Positions 26,314 through 35,570 of a DNA stretch of 64,000 nt are shown piece by piece. The position numbers and the translations under genes were made by a program. The stretch's first letter is position 1, and each line of letters starts with the position of its first letter. A model generated the notes under the pieces. That model was not told the DNA's origin, ran no database searches, and saw only the letters and a list, made by a program, of their open reading frames with translations. This DNA is from G965276765 sp965276765 (GTDB lineage: Bacteria; Actinomycetota; Acidimicrobiia; Acidimicrobiales; Palsa-688). The stretch spans positions 1,302,001 through 1,366,000 of the forward strand of contig OZ255627.1 in assembly GCA_965276765.1 (NCBI GenBank). The letters are read 5' to 3'.

Positions 26314-27867
26314 TCACTCCGACAGCGTAGCGCGCAGGGCCGCCACCAGGTCGGCCGCACCTCCGACGGTGGCGGCGGTGCCGAAGAGGTGAAAGTCGGG
26401 GCGCTGGAGCACAACAGCGGCGTCGAGCTCGGCCAGCCACCGGCCGTATGTCCCCTCGACGTCGACGACCCCCGACCCGCCGGCCCCCGACCCGCCGGCA
26501 ACGCCCACGGTGCGCCCGCCGATCGACGCCCACCACGCCGCCAGCGAACCTGGAAGCACCGGTCGATCGCCGGCCGGGTGCAAGAGCAGCCACCCCGCGC
26601 CCACCACGTCGTCGAAGCGTCCCCGCCGCCCCTGGGACGCCACCACCGCCTGCACCCCGAGGGCGCCGGCGCCGGGATCGCCGGCCCGGGTGACGCCGGG
26701 CCGGAGCGGTGGCCCGGGGGGGATCTCGACGGGCCCCGATGCGGAGGCGGCCGCCACCATCCCCTCGTCGCGCTCCGCCGCAGCGCCGGGGTCGAGGATG
26801 CAGATGATCCGGCCGAGGTCAACCGAGAAGTCAATCTCGGCGCGCACCTGGGGGGCGCGTTCGGAGTGGTACGTGTCGATCAGGTCGTCGGGCGCCTTCC
26901 CGGCCATGACCAGGTCCAGCTTCCACGCCAGGTTGGCGGCGTCACGCAGCCCCGAGCAGAGCCCCTGGCCGGCGAACGGCGGCATCTGGTGGGCCGCATC
27001 GCCGGCGATGACGATGCGGCCGCGCCGCCAGCGGCCGGCCGCGGCGGCCCGGAAGGTGTAGGTGGCGTAGCGTTCGATGGTGGCATTCGCCGGCGTGAGG
27101 CCCCACGGCTCGAGGAGGCGCCACACCGCGTCGGGGCGTTCGGCGTCGGACCGTTCGGCGTCGCCGGGAGCGTCGCCGGGGATGCGCATGAACTCGAAGC
27201 GGCGCCGGCCGGGCCCACCGGAGACGGCCGTCGTCGGGCGGGCCGGGTCACAGAGCTGGACGTTGAGCGGCCGCCACACCCGGGGCTCGGCGGGCCGGAC
27301 GTCCACGATGAGCCACGGGGAGGAATACCCGGCGCCGTCCAAGGGGGCGCCGATGGCAGCGGCCGTGACACCCGCCGCCCCCTCGCAGCCGACGACCCAC
27401 GGGCTGATCGCAACCGTCGTCTCGCCGCCGGCACCGACCGCCGTGACCTCAACACCGCCAGCGTGCGGAGCGAGGCCGGTCACCTCGAGGCCACGCCGAA
27501 GCCGGATGCGATCGTGCCGGCGGACGGCTGCCTCGAGGAGGCGTTCGAGATCGGGCTGGGAGAACATCAGCGACGCCGGCCACCCGGACACCCCCAAACC
27601 GCCCTCCAAGCGCAGCAGGACATCGCCGGCGCCGTTGCGCCACTCGTAGGCGTCCATGGGCTCGGTCAGCGGGGCTAGCTCGTCCATGACGCCCGCCGCC
27701 TGCAGGATCCTGGCGGCCTGATGGTCGAGATGGACCGCCCTCGGCCGGCCGTACGGGTCAGCCCTGCGCTCGATGACGTCGACGCTCACGCCGCGGTGGC
27801 CGACGAGGAGGGCGAGGACGAGGCCGACGGGGCCGGCGCCCACGATCGTGACGTCGGCGGTCTTCAC
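26314..27867 (-). CDS. FAD-dependent aromatic hydroxylase, MhpA/AgqC-like
   Basis: Flavoprotein hydroxylase of about 517 residues, GTG start overlapping the prenyltransferase stop by 4 bp. N-terminal FAD motif VTIVGAGPVGLVLALLVG, the DG-type motif replaced by WVVGCEGAAGVT, and the FAD phosphate motif RIVIAGDAAHQMPPFAGQGL. In the type III PKS clusters of Streptomyces griseus (srsC) and Actinoplanes missouriensis (agqC) such an enzyme hydroxylates an alkylresorcinol ring to a hydroquinone/quinone; the neighbours here suggest the same. C-terminal thioredoxin-like domain present. Confidence 0.88.
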   Translation of the reverse strand: MKTADVTIVGAGPVGLVLALLVGHRGVSVDVIERRADPYGRPRAVHLDHQAARILQAAGVMDELAPLTEPMDAYEWRNGAGDVLLRLEGGLGVSGWPASLMFSQPDLERLLEAAVRRHDRIRLRRGLEVTGLAPHAGGVEVTAVGAGGETTVAISPWVVGCEGAAGVTAAAIGAPLDGAGYSSPWLIVDVRPAEPRVWRPLNVQLCDPARPTTAVSGGPGRRRFEFMRIPGDAPGDAERSDAERPDAVWRLLEPWGLTPANATIERYATYTFRAAAAGRWRRGRIVIAGDAAHQMPPFAGQGLCSGLRDAANLAWKLDLVMAGKAPDDLIDTYHSERAPQVRAEIDFSVDLGRIICILDPGAAAERDEGMVAAASASGPVEIPPGPPLRPGVTRAGDPGAGALGVQAVVASQGRRGRFDDVVGAGWLLLHPAGDRPVLPGSLAAWWASIGGRTVGVAGGSGAGGSGVVDVEGTYGRWLAELDAAVVLQRPDFHLFGTAATVGGAADLVAALRATLSE

Positions 27868-28706
27868 AGGCGCTGGCCGCGGGCGACGAGCACGACGACG
27901 TCGATCAGGGCCACGACAAGCGCCGAGCGGAACAACAAGCGTGAGCCCGGCCGCCGGCCCAGCGCGACCCCGACGCCGACGACCACGACGGCGGCGACGA
28001 GGGCGACGACCGAGCCCCACGCCGGCCGCCCGGGGCCGAAGGTGACGACGACGGTCGCCGCCAGCAGGGCGAGGACGGCGAGGGAGACGCTGCGGCGGTA
28101 GCCGAGCCGCTGGGGCAGGCCCCGCACGCCGGCGGCGACGTCGTCGGCCAGGTCGGGAGCGGCGTTGACGAGGTGGGCGCCGCAGCCGAGGAGGGCCGCC
28201 GCCACGAGCGCCCACCATGGGGGCCAGCGACCGGCGGGGCCGCCGAGCGAGATGAAGACGACGAGGAGGGGAAAGGCCACGCCGTAGGCGACGATCGAGG
28301 CGACGGAGGACTTGAGCCTGGCGTTGTAGGCGAGGGCCAGGGCGACGGCGGCCAGGTGAGCGAGGCCGGCCCGCCATCCGGAGAGGAGGGAAAGCGGCAC
28401 GACGGCAACGGCGGCGAAGGCGGCGGCTCGGCCGACCACCATCCGCGAGACGGCGCCGGTGACCACCGGTTTGTCGGTTCGGCCCGCGGCCAGATCCCGT
28501 TCGGCGTCGAGCCAGTCGTTGTGCCACCCGACGGCGAGGTGGCCGGCGAGGACCGCCGTGCCGACGGCGACGACGCCGGCGCCATGACGGCCCGTGGCGG
28601 CGGCGAGGGCCACGGCAAAGACCGTTACGGCCACGGTCGGCTCAGGATGGCCGGCACGCAACAGGGTGACGATGGCCCGACGCCTGGTTTGCGGTCCGCC
28701 CCCCAT
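27864..28706 (-). CDS. UbiA-family prenyltransferase
   Basis: Membrane enzyme, 280 residues with eight to nine hydrophobic helices. First Asp-rich motif HNDWLDAERDLAAGRTDKPV and second NAAPDLADDVAAG bind magnesium and prenyl diphosphate. It attaches a prenyl chain to an aromatic acceptor. The gene next to the flavin hydroxylase and facing the methyltransferase and type III PKS suggests an O- or C-prenylated alkylresorcinol product, as with AgqD. SCO-type UbiA proteins of other pathways remain possible. Confidence 0.9.
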   Translation of the reverse strand: MGGGPQTRRRAIVTLLRAGHPEPTVAVTVFAVALAAATGRHGAGVVAVGTAVLAGHLAVGWHNDWLDAERDLAAGRTDKPVVTGAVSRMVVGRAAAFAAVAVVPLSLLSGWRAGLAHLAAVALALAYNARLKSSVASIVAYGVAFPLLVVFISLGGPAGRWPPWWALVAAALLGCGAHLVNAAPDLADDVAAGVRGLPQRLGYRRSVSLAVLALLAATVVVTFGPGRPAWGSVVALVAAVVVVGVGVALGRRPGSRLLFRSALVVALIDVVVLVARGQRL

Positions 28707-28745
28707 GGGCTCAACGTAGGCGCTCGGTCGTGGAAGGCTTGGGCG

Positions 28746-29480
28746 GTGAACGACGCTCTGCGGGTGCCGGTCCCGGCATCTCGCGCCCGCAACGACCCCG
28801 CGCAGTACGACGACCTTGTCGATGAGTGGTGGGAACCGCGGGGGGCCTTCGCCATGCTGCACTGGATCGCCGAGGCGCGCTCCCGTCTCGTGCCGCCGGC
28901 GAGCCGGGCGGGCGCCGTGCTCGTCGATGTCGGCTGCGGGGCCGGGTTGCTGGCCCCCCACGTCGCCGGCCTCGGCTACCGGCACCTCGGCGTCGACCTG
29001 ACCCGGTCGGCCCTCGAGCGAGCCGCTGACCACGGCGTGAGCGCGGTGCGCGGGGAGGTATCGGCACTGCCGCTGCCCGACGGGATCGCCGACGTGGTGT
29101 GCGCGGGGGAGATCCTCGAGCATGTCGCCGACGTGGCTGCGACCGTCGCCGAGGCGTGCCGGGTGCTGCGACCGGGAGGCACCCTCGTGATCGACACCAT
29201 CGCCGCCACCGCCCTGGCCCGGTTGCTGGTCGTCACCGTCGCCGAACGCATCCCCGGGGCCGCACCACCGGGGCTCCATGACCCTGACCTTTTCGTCGAC
29301 CGCAAGGGACTCGTCGCCGAATGCGCTCGCCACGGCGTACACCTGCGTCTCGCCGGCCTGCGCCCCGCCGTGCCGGCGACGGCCGCCTGGCTCCTGCACC
29401 GACGAACGGCGGCCCGAATGGTGCCAACCTGGTCCACGGCCGTCCTCTTCCAAGGGCACGGCAGGAAAGAGCTTTCATGA
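28746..29480 (+). CDS. SAM-dependent methyltransferase, UbiG-like
   Basis: 244 residues, GTG start 39 bp from the divergent prenyltransferase start. SAM motifs VLVDVGCGAGLLAPHVAGLG, LGVDLTRSAL, and LRPGGTLVIDTI. The N terminus (YDDLVDEWWEPRGAFAMLHW) is the UbiG-type opening. It overlaps the PKS gene by 4 bp and probably O-methylates the phenolic product. A longer in-frame extension to the left crosses the prenyltransferase antisense and is rejected. Confidence 0.92.
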   Translation: MNDALRVPVPASRARNDPAQYDDLVDEWWEPRGAFAMLHWIAEARSRLVPPASRAGAVLVDVGCGAGLLAPHVAGLGYRHLGVDLTRSALERAADHGVSAVRGEVSALPLPDGIADVVCAGEILEHVADVAATVAEACRVLRPGGTLVIDTIAATALARLLVVTVAERIPGAAPPGLHDPDLFVDRKGLVAECARHGVHLRLAGLRPAVPATAAWLLHRRTAARMVPTWSTAVLFQGHGRKELS

Positions 29481-30631
29481 TCGCACCACGCTCGAGCGCC
29501 GGCCGGCCGGCGCCGGCCGTCATCACCGCCGCCGCCAGCGCCACCCCACCCTCGCGAGAGCAGAGCGAGCTGTGGGACGGGTTCTTCGCCGCCCACTTCG
29601 GCGACAGCCGCTGGGCCCACCGGGTCTTCGCCTCATCGGGAGCCCGGCGGCGCCACCCTGCCGTCGACCCGACGGTCGAGGACATCTCGGGCTGGTCGAC
29701 AGGCGCTCGCATGGAGCGCTACCTGGCCGAGGCCATGCCGCTGGCCAAGAGCGCTGTTGGTGCCGCCCTGGCCGGAGCCGGTCTTGCCCCAGGCGATGTC
29801 GGGCTCTTCGCCGTGGCGTCGTGCACCGGCTACGCCACCCCCGGCATCGACATCCACCTGGCTCGTGACCTCGACATGGCGGCAACCACCCAGCGGCTTC
29901 TTATCGGCCATATGGGTTGTTATGCCGCCCTGCCGGCCATCGGGGCCGTGAGCGACTACGTCGTCGCCCGCGATCGGCCGGCCGTGCTGCTCTGTGTCGA
30001 GCTCTCCAGCCTCCACCTGCAACCACCCACGACCGACCTCGAGCAGGTCGTCGCCCATTCCCTCTTCAGCGACGCGGCCTGTGCCATCGTGGTGGAACCC
30101 GAGTCTCGGGGCGGAGGCGCCGGGCTCGCACGGGGAGGGAGCGAGCACTTGGGACGGCCCGTGCCCGGACTGGCGGCCGCCGAGCGCCGCGCGCCTCTTG
30201 CCGTCGTCGACGTGGCGGCGCGCACCGACCCCGCCACCGCCGACCACATGACATGGGACGTCACCGATCACGGGTTTCGGATGACCCTCTCGCGGCGCGT
30301 CCCCGACGTCGTCGCCCGCCACGTCGGGCCGCTCGTGGACGACCTGCTCGCCGCCCACGATGTCGAGCGCGACCAGGTCGCAGGATGGGCCATCCATCCC
30401 GGCGGGCCCCGGATCCTCGAGGTCGTCGCCGACCGCCTGGGCCTGCCCGACGACGCCATCAGTGAGTCGCGCCTGGTGCTGGCGGAGCACGGCAACTGCT
30501 CATCGGCGACGATCCTCCTCGTCATCGACGAGATCCGCGATCACCGTCATCTCCCTGCCGGCTCGTTCGTGGTCGCCTTGGCCTTTGGGCCCGGCCTCAC
30601 CCTCTACGCCACGCTGCTCAAGGCGGCGTGA
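29477..30631 (+). CDS. Type III polyketide synthase
   Basis: Condenses an acyl-CoA starter with malonyl-CoA units into an aromatic ring. 384 residues from MIAPRSSAGR. The Cys-His-Asn catalytic triad is intact: IGHMGCYAALPAIG, GWAIHPGGPRILE, EHGNCSSATILLV. The C-terminal GFGPG loop reads AFGPGLTLYA. Alkylresorcinol synthase activity is inferred from the gene neighbourhood, since flavin hydroxylase, UbiA and methyltransferase flank it; a naphthalene-type product (RppA) cannot be excluded from sequence. Confidence 0.93.
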   Translation: MIAPRSSAGRPAPAVITAAASATPPSREQSELWDGFFAAHFGDSRWAHRVFASSGARRRHPAVDPTVEDISGWSTGARMERYLAEAMPLAKSAVGAALAGAGLAPGDVGLFAVASCTGYATPGIDIHLARDLDMAATTQRLLIGHMGCYAALPAIGAVSDYVVARDRPAVLLCVELSSLHLQPPTTDLEQVVAHSLFSDAACAIVVEPESRGGGAGLARGGSEHLGRPVPGLAAAERRAPLAVVDVAARTDPATADHMTWDVTDHGFRMTLSRRVPDVVARHVGPLVDDLLAAHDVERDQVAGWAIHPGGPRILEVVADRLGLPDDAISESRLVLAEHGNCSSATILLVIDEIRDHRHLPAGSFVVALAFGPGLTLYATLLKAA

Positions 30632-30676
30632 CACACGAGCCGGGAACCTCCCGACCCTCCGGCGGGTCCAAGGTGT

Positions 30677-31513
30677 GTGATCGGTCGACGACCCTCTCCT
30701 CGTGCCCGCCATTGCCTCCCGCCGGACCGCGTCACCCCTGACGGCGGTCTCGGCCCAGGCCCGAACGTGGGGCGCGGGCCGGCGGGACTCCATCCGACCT
30801 TCGGTGGCGGGCGACGCCGGTGCCTGGTTGCGGCGACCGTCGTCGGAGCCACCCTGGCGATGGCGGCCTGCGGATCATCCAACCCCGCTTCTGCGCCGGC
30901 CAGCTCTCCTGTCACGACCGCCGGCGCCTCGTCGACGACGACGCCACCTCCGACGACCGCATCGCCCGCCCCTGCAGCCAGCTCCGCACCGACCACCGCG
31001 GCGCCGACGACCACCGCCTCGCCCACAACCCCGGCGCCCACGACAGCACCGCCGGGCGCGCCTACGACCACCTCGCCGCCGGCTACCGCCGACACTGCCT
31101 GCCCGAGCAGCCGGCTGAGCGTGACGCTGAGTTCGGCCCAGGGGGCGGGCGGGACCTTCTACTACCAGTTCGAGGTCCGCAACACGGGAGAGCCCTGCGC
31201 CGTCGGCGGGTATTTCGGCGTGTCGGTCTACGACCCCGCAGGCCAACCCATCTCGGCGAGCGATCGCAGGGAGCCGACCAGCATCCAGGGCGGTCCGGTT
31301 CGATCCGTCCTCCTGCCCCGCGGCGGGAGGGCATCGTTCACGGTCGGACTTGTCGACGTCAACTGCCGAGCGTCGTCACCGAAGATCGGGGCGTTCCACC
31401 TCATCCCACCCAACGCCACCACCTTCGACCAGGTCTCGACCAACCACGGGTTCCAGTACTGCGGCCCGAGCATCCTCGTCTACCCGACCGAACCGGGGGC
31501 GCCGAAGGCGTAG
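30677..31513 (+). CDS. DUF4232 lipoprotein
   Basis: Exported lipoprotein with lipobox AMAAC. Then a Thr/Ser/Pro/Ala linker of about 75 residues (TTTPPPTTASPAPAASSAPT) and a C-terminal DUF4232 beta-sandwich (LSVTLSSAQGAGGTFYYQFE ... FQYCGPSILVYP) with paired Cys. A start at the GTG of 30767 would give a normal-length signal peptide (VGRGPAGLHPTFGGGRRRC) and is more credible than the first ATG/GTG. Function unknown; found in actinobacterial cell envelopes. Confidence 0.85.
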   Translation: MIGRRPSPRARHCLPPDRVTPDGGLGPGPNVGRGPAGLHPTFGGGRRRCLVAATVVGATLAMAACGSSNPASAPASSPVTTAGASSTTTPPPTTASPAPAASSAPTTAAPTTTASPTTPAPTTAPPGAPTTTSPPATADTACPSSRLSVTLSSAQGAGGTFYYQFEVRNTGEPCAVGGYFGVSVYDPAGQPISASDRREPTSIQGGPVRSVLLPRGGRASFTVGLVDVNCRASSPKIGAFHLIPPNATTFDQVSTNHGFQYCGPSILVYPTEPGAPKA

Positions 31514-31529
31514 GGGGACGGCTCGCCAA

Positions 31530-31582
31530 TTTTTTGCGAGATGTTGACGTCGGATTCCGACGTCAACATCGCCAGAAAAAAG
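31530..31582. terminator. Strong inverted repeat between convergent genes, possible bidirectional terminator
   Basis: A perfect 14-bp stem (31540-31553 with 31557-31570) with a 3-nt ATT loop. A T-tract precedes it and an A-tract follows it on the plus strand, so the tracts can extend the stem but there is no T-tract after the hairpin on either strand. It sits between the lipoprotein (+) and GNAT (-) genes. Confidence 0.65.
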
Positions 31583-31584
31583 GC

Positions 31585-32118
31585 TCAGACCCCGCTCTCG
31601 TCGTCCCACGCCACCGGGGTGGTGATGCCCGACGCAGCGTCGTCGCGAAGGATGGCGTAGCCGACCGCGTCGAGCAGGCCGTCGGCGGCGGCCCACGCCC
31701 TGCGGTAGTGGGCCTCCTTGACGTACCCGCAGTGCCGGAGGACGGCCCTCATGGCCCGGTTGTCCTGCCTGGTCGTCGCCTCCACCCGGTTCGCTCCGGG
31801 GTTGTGGGCGAACACGTACTCCGTCAGCCAGCTCACCGCTCTCGTGCCGACGCCGCGGCCTCTGTGCGTCGCCTTCACCCGAAGGTCGAACATCGGGGTG
31901 TCGTCGCCGAGGTCCATGATCCGGATCAATCCGATCCGCTCGTCGCCATCGATGATCCAGAACGCCGGGCTGGACGCGTCGGCGTAGCTGCCATCGGCCC
32001 ATTGGGCCCGAACGGACGCCTCGGTCATCCCGCCGGCGTGAAACGGCCACGGTTCCCCGAAGAGAAAGGAGATCAGCCCCTCCAGGTCGTCGGCACCGAG
32101 CTCGACGTAGCGGGGCAT
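31585..32118 (-). CDS. GNAT-family N-acetyltransferase (RimJ/RimL-like)
   Basis: 177 residues. The acetyl-CoA pyrophosphate loop is in VKATHRGRGVGTRAVSWLTE, preceded by the beta strand DDTPMFDLRV. The end resembles ribosomal-protein or small-molecule acetyltransferases (EATTRQDNRAMRAVLRHCGY). Substrate unknown. Confidence 0.93.
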   Translation of the reverse strand: MPRYVELGADDLEGLISFLFGEPWPFHAGGMTEASVRAQWADGSYADASSPAFWIIDGDERIGLIRIMDLGDDTPMFDLRVKATHRGRGVGTRAVSWLTEYVFAHNPGANRVEATTRQDNRAMRAVLRHCGYVKEAHYRRAWAAADGLLDAVGYAILRDDAASGITTPVAWDDESGV

Positions 32119-32146
32119 CAGCGACGACCGTTGCGCACGCCGGCGG

Positions 32147-32821
32147 TCAGGGGAGCATCCATGGGCGAGCCGAGGGTCGGGCGTCGTAGAGGATCGAGCT
32201 GCACTCCTTCAGCAGGTCCTTCGTTCCCTGATCGTCCTTGACCCGAGACCACCGTTTGGCCAATGTCTTGAATCCCGCCTGCTGCCCCCGCAGCCCGCGC
32301 TTGTTGACCGAGGCCTTCGGGAACGTGTGGTGGCCGAGGAAGCCGGGGATGAGCTCGGGTGTCTCGGGAAGGTCGATGACCCCGAGGTCGACTGCCTCAA
32401 GCTGCGCTTCGAGGACGAGGGCGTTCAATGGCATGGTGTCATCGCCGACCCAGCAGTCCATCACCAGATCCCGAAGGCTCGCTCCCCCTGCGGGCAGGGC
32501 GGCGAGCAGTCGGCCAGCCAACCCAGCCTGCTCCACGGGCGCTTCGCCCGGCTCGAGCCCGAACTGCCCGCGCCGCAGGTTCGGATCCTGGCGCAGACGA
32601 ATGGCCTTCGTGAAGTCGAGGCTCCACACGGTGACGGCCAGCAGATACCGTTCGAGCGCGCCGAGCGCCACCAGCGTGTCGGTCCCTGGAACGGGCACCG
32701 CTATCTCTCCCATGGCGTGCTGCCAGTGCCCTTCCTTCGGCAGGAGCCGATCGGCGAAGAGGTAGACCAGGCATGGCGGCGAGGCGTCATCCACCGCCTT
32801 ACCATCGTCGACGGGGCGCAA
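32147..32821 (-). CDS. Hypothetical protein
   Basis: 224 residues; not recognised. No signal peptide or membrane helix. It contains a hydrophobic centre (LVALGALERYLLAVTVWSLD), a Pro-rich loop and a basic C terminus (FKTLAKRWSRVKDDQGTKD). The true start may be internal. It follows the GNAT gene on the same strand with about 30 bp between. Confidence 0.6.
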   Translation of the reverse strand: MRPVDDGKAVDDASPPCLVYLFADRLLPKEGHWQHAMGEIAVPVPGTDTLVALGALERYLLAVTVWSLDFTKAIRLRQDPNLRRGQFGLEPGEAPVEQAGLAGRLLAALPAGGASLRDLVMDCWVGDDTMPLNALVLEAQLEAVDLGVIDLPETPELIPGFLGHHTFPKASVNKRGLRGQQAGFKTLAKRWSRVKDDQGTKDLLKECSSILYDARPSARPWMLP

Positions 32822-32881
32822 AGGAGCCAGTCGGAGCGCCGAGCGCGGTCGAGATCGAGCGCCCGCGGCCCGACCGGGACG

Positions 32882-34567
32882 TCACCCGATGCCGACCACG
32901 TCGCTGCGCCCGATGACCCGGCCCGAAGCGTCGATGGCGGCAACGTCAAACTGGGTGGCGCCGTGGCGAGCGAAGCCGATCGCCGTCTCGAACCCCCGTT
33001 TGGCAACGGTCGAGACGGTCTCGAGCGAAGCGCTCGACGACCCCGCTCGCAGACGCCATCTGGCCACTTCGGTGGCGCCGTTCCAGCTCACCCACGCCGT
33101 GAAGTGGCCGGTGCCGCCGGACGGGCGCACGACCAGGCGCAGCTCGCGGGGCGAAGGGTGGCCGGTCCAGTCGAAGAGGAACGTCCGGTAGCTGTCCGCT
33201 CCTCGAGCGAGGCGGCCGTCGAGGATGAGCGGGGCCTCGATGGAGTCGGGGGCCGGGCCGTAGGCGCTGAAGAACGGGAGGAAACCCCACCCCACGACGT
33301 GGCCACCGCCATCCACCAGCTGGGTGTTGCCCTGGCTCGGGGTGTCCAGCTCGTGATCGGTGTGCAGGTAGCGGTGCTTGAGGGTGGCGGTGCGGGCCTT
33401 GTGATCCAGCGTCAGCACCTTCCCGGATGCGACCTTCTCCGGTGAGGGCTGGCTGGCGTCGTCGAAGAGGCTGACACCCGACCCTTCGGCCAGTGGCCTG
33501 GCGTCGTGCTGGAAGTAGAAGCGCGTGCCGGCGCCCATGGCGAAGTCGCTCTTCTTGCCGCCCAGGCGCCAGATGACCCGCTTGGTGTGCCGGTCCACGA
33601 GGTACACGGCGCTGGTGTCCCTCGAGCCGATCAGCAGGTTGCGGGCCGATCCCGGCCACAAAGCGATCGAATTGATATGGAAGTAGTCCCCGAACGAGCG
33701 CGTGTAGGAGAGGTCGGGACTCACCGTGGGGTAGCAGGGCCAGTCGAAGAGCAGATCGTTGGTGGCCACGTCGACCTCCTGGGCGTGGCCGACGACGAGC
33801 GACACGCCACCGGGGCCGGCGACGTCGAGCTCGTAGGCGGTGTGGAGGGCGGTGCCCTGTGGGGTGAGGATGAACTCGTGGAGGTCGGCGTTCACCTTCG
33901 TCGACCGCACCTCGGCGATCTGACGGTAACTCTCGTCGGCCAGGACGTAGTGGCCGACGCCGTGTCCGCCCTGCAGCCGACCCTCGAACCACGTGAGGGT
34001 GGGCCTGCCCTTGTAGGTCTGGACCCGAAAGTTGAACGGGATCTTGTGGGGACCGGGCAGCGGCTTGAACCAGACGAGCTCGCCTTCCGTGTCGAGGATC
34101 ATCAGCCCCGGGGTCGCGCCGGCGGGGAAACGATGGTGCCCCGCCGGTCGCGCGCCCGGATTGGCGGCAAGCGGCGACTTCGGCGCGCAGAAGATGTACC
34201 TCGACTCCAACCCCGAGGTTTCGAAGGCCGAGCTCTTGGTCACGCTGACCCCCGGCGGGGTCATCTCGGGGCGCGTCACGTAGCTGCTGTGGGTGCCCGG
34301 CTCTCTCGACTCGGTCGTAACAACCCCCCGAGCCGACCGCGAGGGGCCGGTGGGCGCCGGCGTCGTGGTGGTGGGTGCCGGCGTGGTGGTTGGTGCCGGC
34401 GTTGTGGCGGTCGTCGGTGACGCGCCAGGGACCGGCTTGTGGCCAGAGCCGCAGGCGTCGAGCCCGAGGCCGACCGTCGCCACGCCGATGCCGACCTTGA
34501 GACCACCTACCAGGAACGACCGCCGACTCACACCGGCGCCGCTCGCGCCCGTATCGCCCTCTTCCAT
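32882..34567 (-). CDS. Tat-exported arylsulfotransferase (ASST)-like protein
   Basis: 561 residues. N-terminal twin-arginine signal SRRSFLVGGLKVGIGVATVG with a lipobox-like LDAC, then a Thr/Pro linker, then a beta-propeller of the ASST family (LMILDTEGELVWFKPL ... INSIALWPGSARNLLIGSRD ... VIWRLGGKKSDF, FYFQHDARPL). The last ~100 residues form a beta-sandwich. Catalysis in true ASST needs a His; here candidate His residues are HEFILT and FQHDAR. Enzyme activity is uncertain. Confidence 0.88.
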   Translation of the reverse strand: MEEGDTGASGAGVSRRSFLVGGLKVGIGVATVGLGLDACGSGHKPVPGASPTTATTPAPTTTPAPTTTTPAPTGPSRSARGVVTTESREPGTHSSYVTRPEMTPPGVSVTKSSAFETSGLESRYIFCAPKSPLAANPGARPAGHHRFPAGATPGLMILDTEGELVWFKPLPGPHKIPFNFRVQTYKGRPTLTWFEGRLQGGHGVGHYVLADESYRQIAEVRSTKVNADLHEFILTPQGTALHTAYELDVAGPGGVSLVVGHAQEVDVATNDLLFDWPCYPTVSPDLSYTRSFGDYFHINSIALWPGSARNLLIGSRDTSAVYLVDRHTKRVIWRLGGKKSDFAMGAGTRFYFQHDARPLAEGSGVSLFDDASQPSPEKVASGKVLTLDHKARTATLKHRYLHTDHELDTPSQGNTQLVDGGGHVVGWGFLPFFSAYGPAPDSIEAPLILDGRLARGADSYRTFLFDWTGHPSPRELRLVVRPSGGTGHFTAWVSWNGATEVARWRLRAGSSSASLETVSTVAKRGFETAIGFARHGATQFDVAAIDASGRVIGRSDVVGIG

Positions 34568-34675
34568 GCTCGACTGACCTCTCGCCCGGGGACGGCTGTC
34601 CTGTCTAGCGGGCGCGTGCTGCCTGTGCCTGCCGCCTCCCTCACCTCACAACGGGGGCATGGGTAGCTTCAGGTA

Positions 34676-35512
34676 ATGACCGGAGGATGGGAGTGGGATT
34701 CGTCGCTGTATGCCGGGAGCGCTCCTTATTACCCGGTTGGCCGCCTTCCGTACCCCTCCGATGTCGCCGCGGCGCTGCGCAGCGAGTTGGCGATGGACGG
34801 CACCGGACGGCTGCTGGACCTGGGGTGCGGACCTGGCTCGCTGACGTTGGTCCTGGCCGACCTATTCGACGAGGTGGTCGGCGTCGACGCCGATGCCGGA
34901 ATGATCCGAGAGGCCGGTCGTCAGGCTCGCCGGCTTGGCCGTGCCAAGGTGCAGTGGGTGTGCACGAGGGCTGAGTTGCTGCCCGCCGGGCTCGGGAAGT
35001 TCCGGGTGGCCACGCTGGCCCAGTCCTTCCACTGGATGGATCGTCCCCGGGTCGCCGCCATCGTCTTTGAGATGCTCGAGCCCGGCGGCGCGCTTGTCCA
35101 CGTCGGGGCGACCACCCATCGGGGCGCGGCCGGCGGCGAGCTCCCCGGTCCAACGCCGCCACGTGACCGTGTTGACGCCCTGGTGGCCTCCTACCTCGGT
35201 CCCGTCCGACGGGCCGGGCAGGGGTCGCTCCCTGCCGGCACCGCCTCCGACGAGGACGAGGTGCTCGCCGCGGCCGGCTTCGTCGGGCCACGGCGGCTGA
35301 ACGTCGGCGGCGGCCAGGTCTTCGCCCGATCCGAGGACGAGATAGTGGCCTCGGTCTACTCGCTCTCGTGGGCCGCTCCCCACCTCTTCGACGAACGGCT
35401 CGACGCCTTCGATGAGGACCTCCGAGGACTGCTGCGGGAGGGGTCCCCATCCGGTGAGTTCTGGGAGCGGACCGACGAGATCGGGCTGTCCTTCTGGGCG
35501 AAGGCCTCGTAG
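34676..35512 (+). CDS. Class I SAM-dependent methyltransferase
   Basis: 278 residues. SAM motif LLDLGCGPGSLTLVLADLFD, acidic VVGVDADAGMI, and a post-motif LEPGGALVHVGATTH. The N-terminal YPVGRLPYP is common in the group. It is divergent from the arylsulfotransferase gene. A frayed TetR remnant follows. Confidence 0.92.
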   Translation: MTGGWEWDSSLYAGSAPYYPVGRLPYPSDVAAALRSELAMDGTGRLLDLGCGPGSLTLVLADLFDEVVGVDADAGMIREAGRQARRLGRAKVQWVCTRAELLPAGLGKFRVATLAQSFHWMDRPRVAAIVFEMLEPGGALVHVGATTHRGAAGGELPGPTPPRDRVDALVASYLGPVRRAGQGSLPAGTASDEDEVLAAAGFVGPRRLNVGGGQVFARSEDEIVASVYSLSWAAPHLFDERLDAFDEDLRGLLREGSPSGEFWERTDEIGLSFWAKAS

Positions 35513-35570
35513 GGAGGCCCCTTGAGGGAAGGCTCCGCCGCGCTGGGCCGCCCTCCCCGAAGGAAGCGAC

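Noticed and set aside
28173..28745. An N-terminal extension of the UbiG-like methyltransferase
   Set aside because: Antisense to the UbiA gene; the methyltransferase domain starts just after the GTG at 28746.
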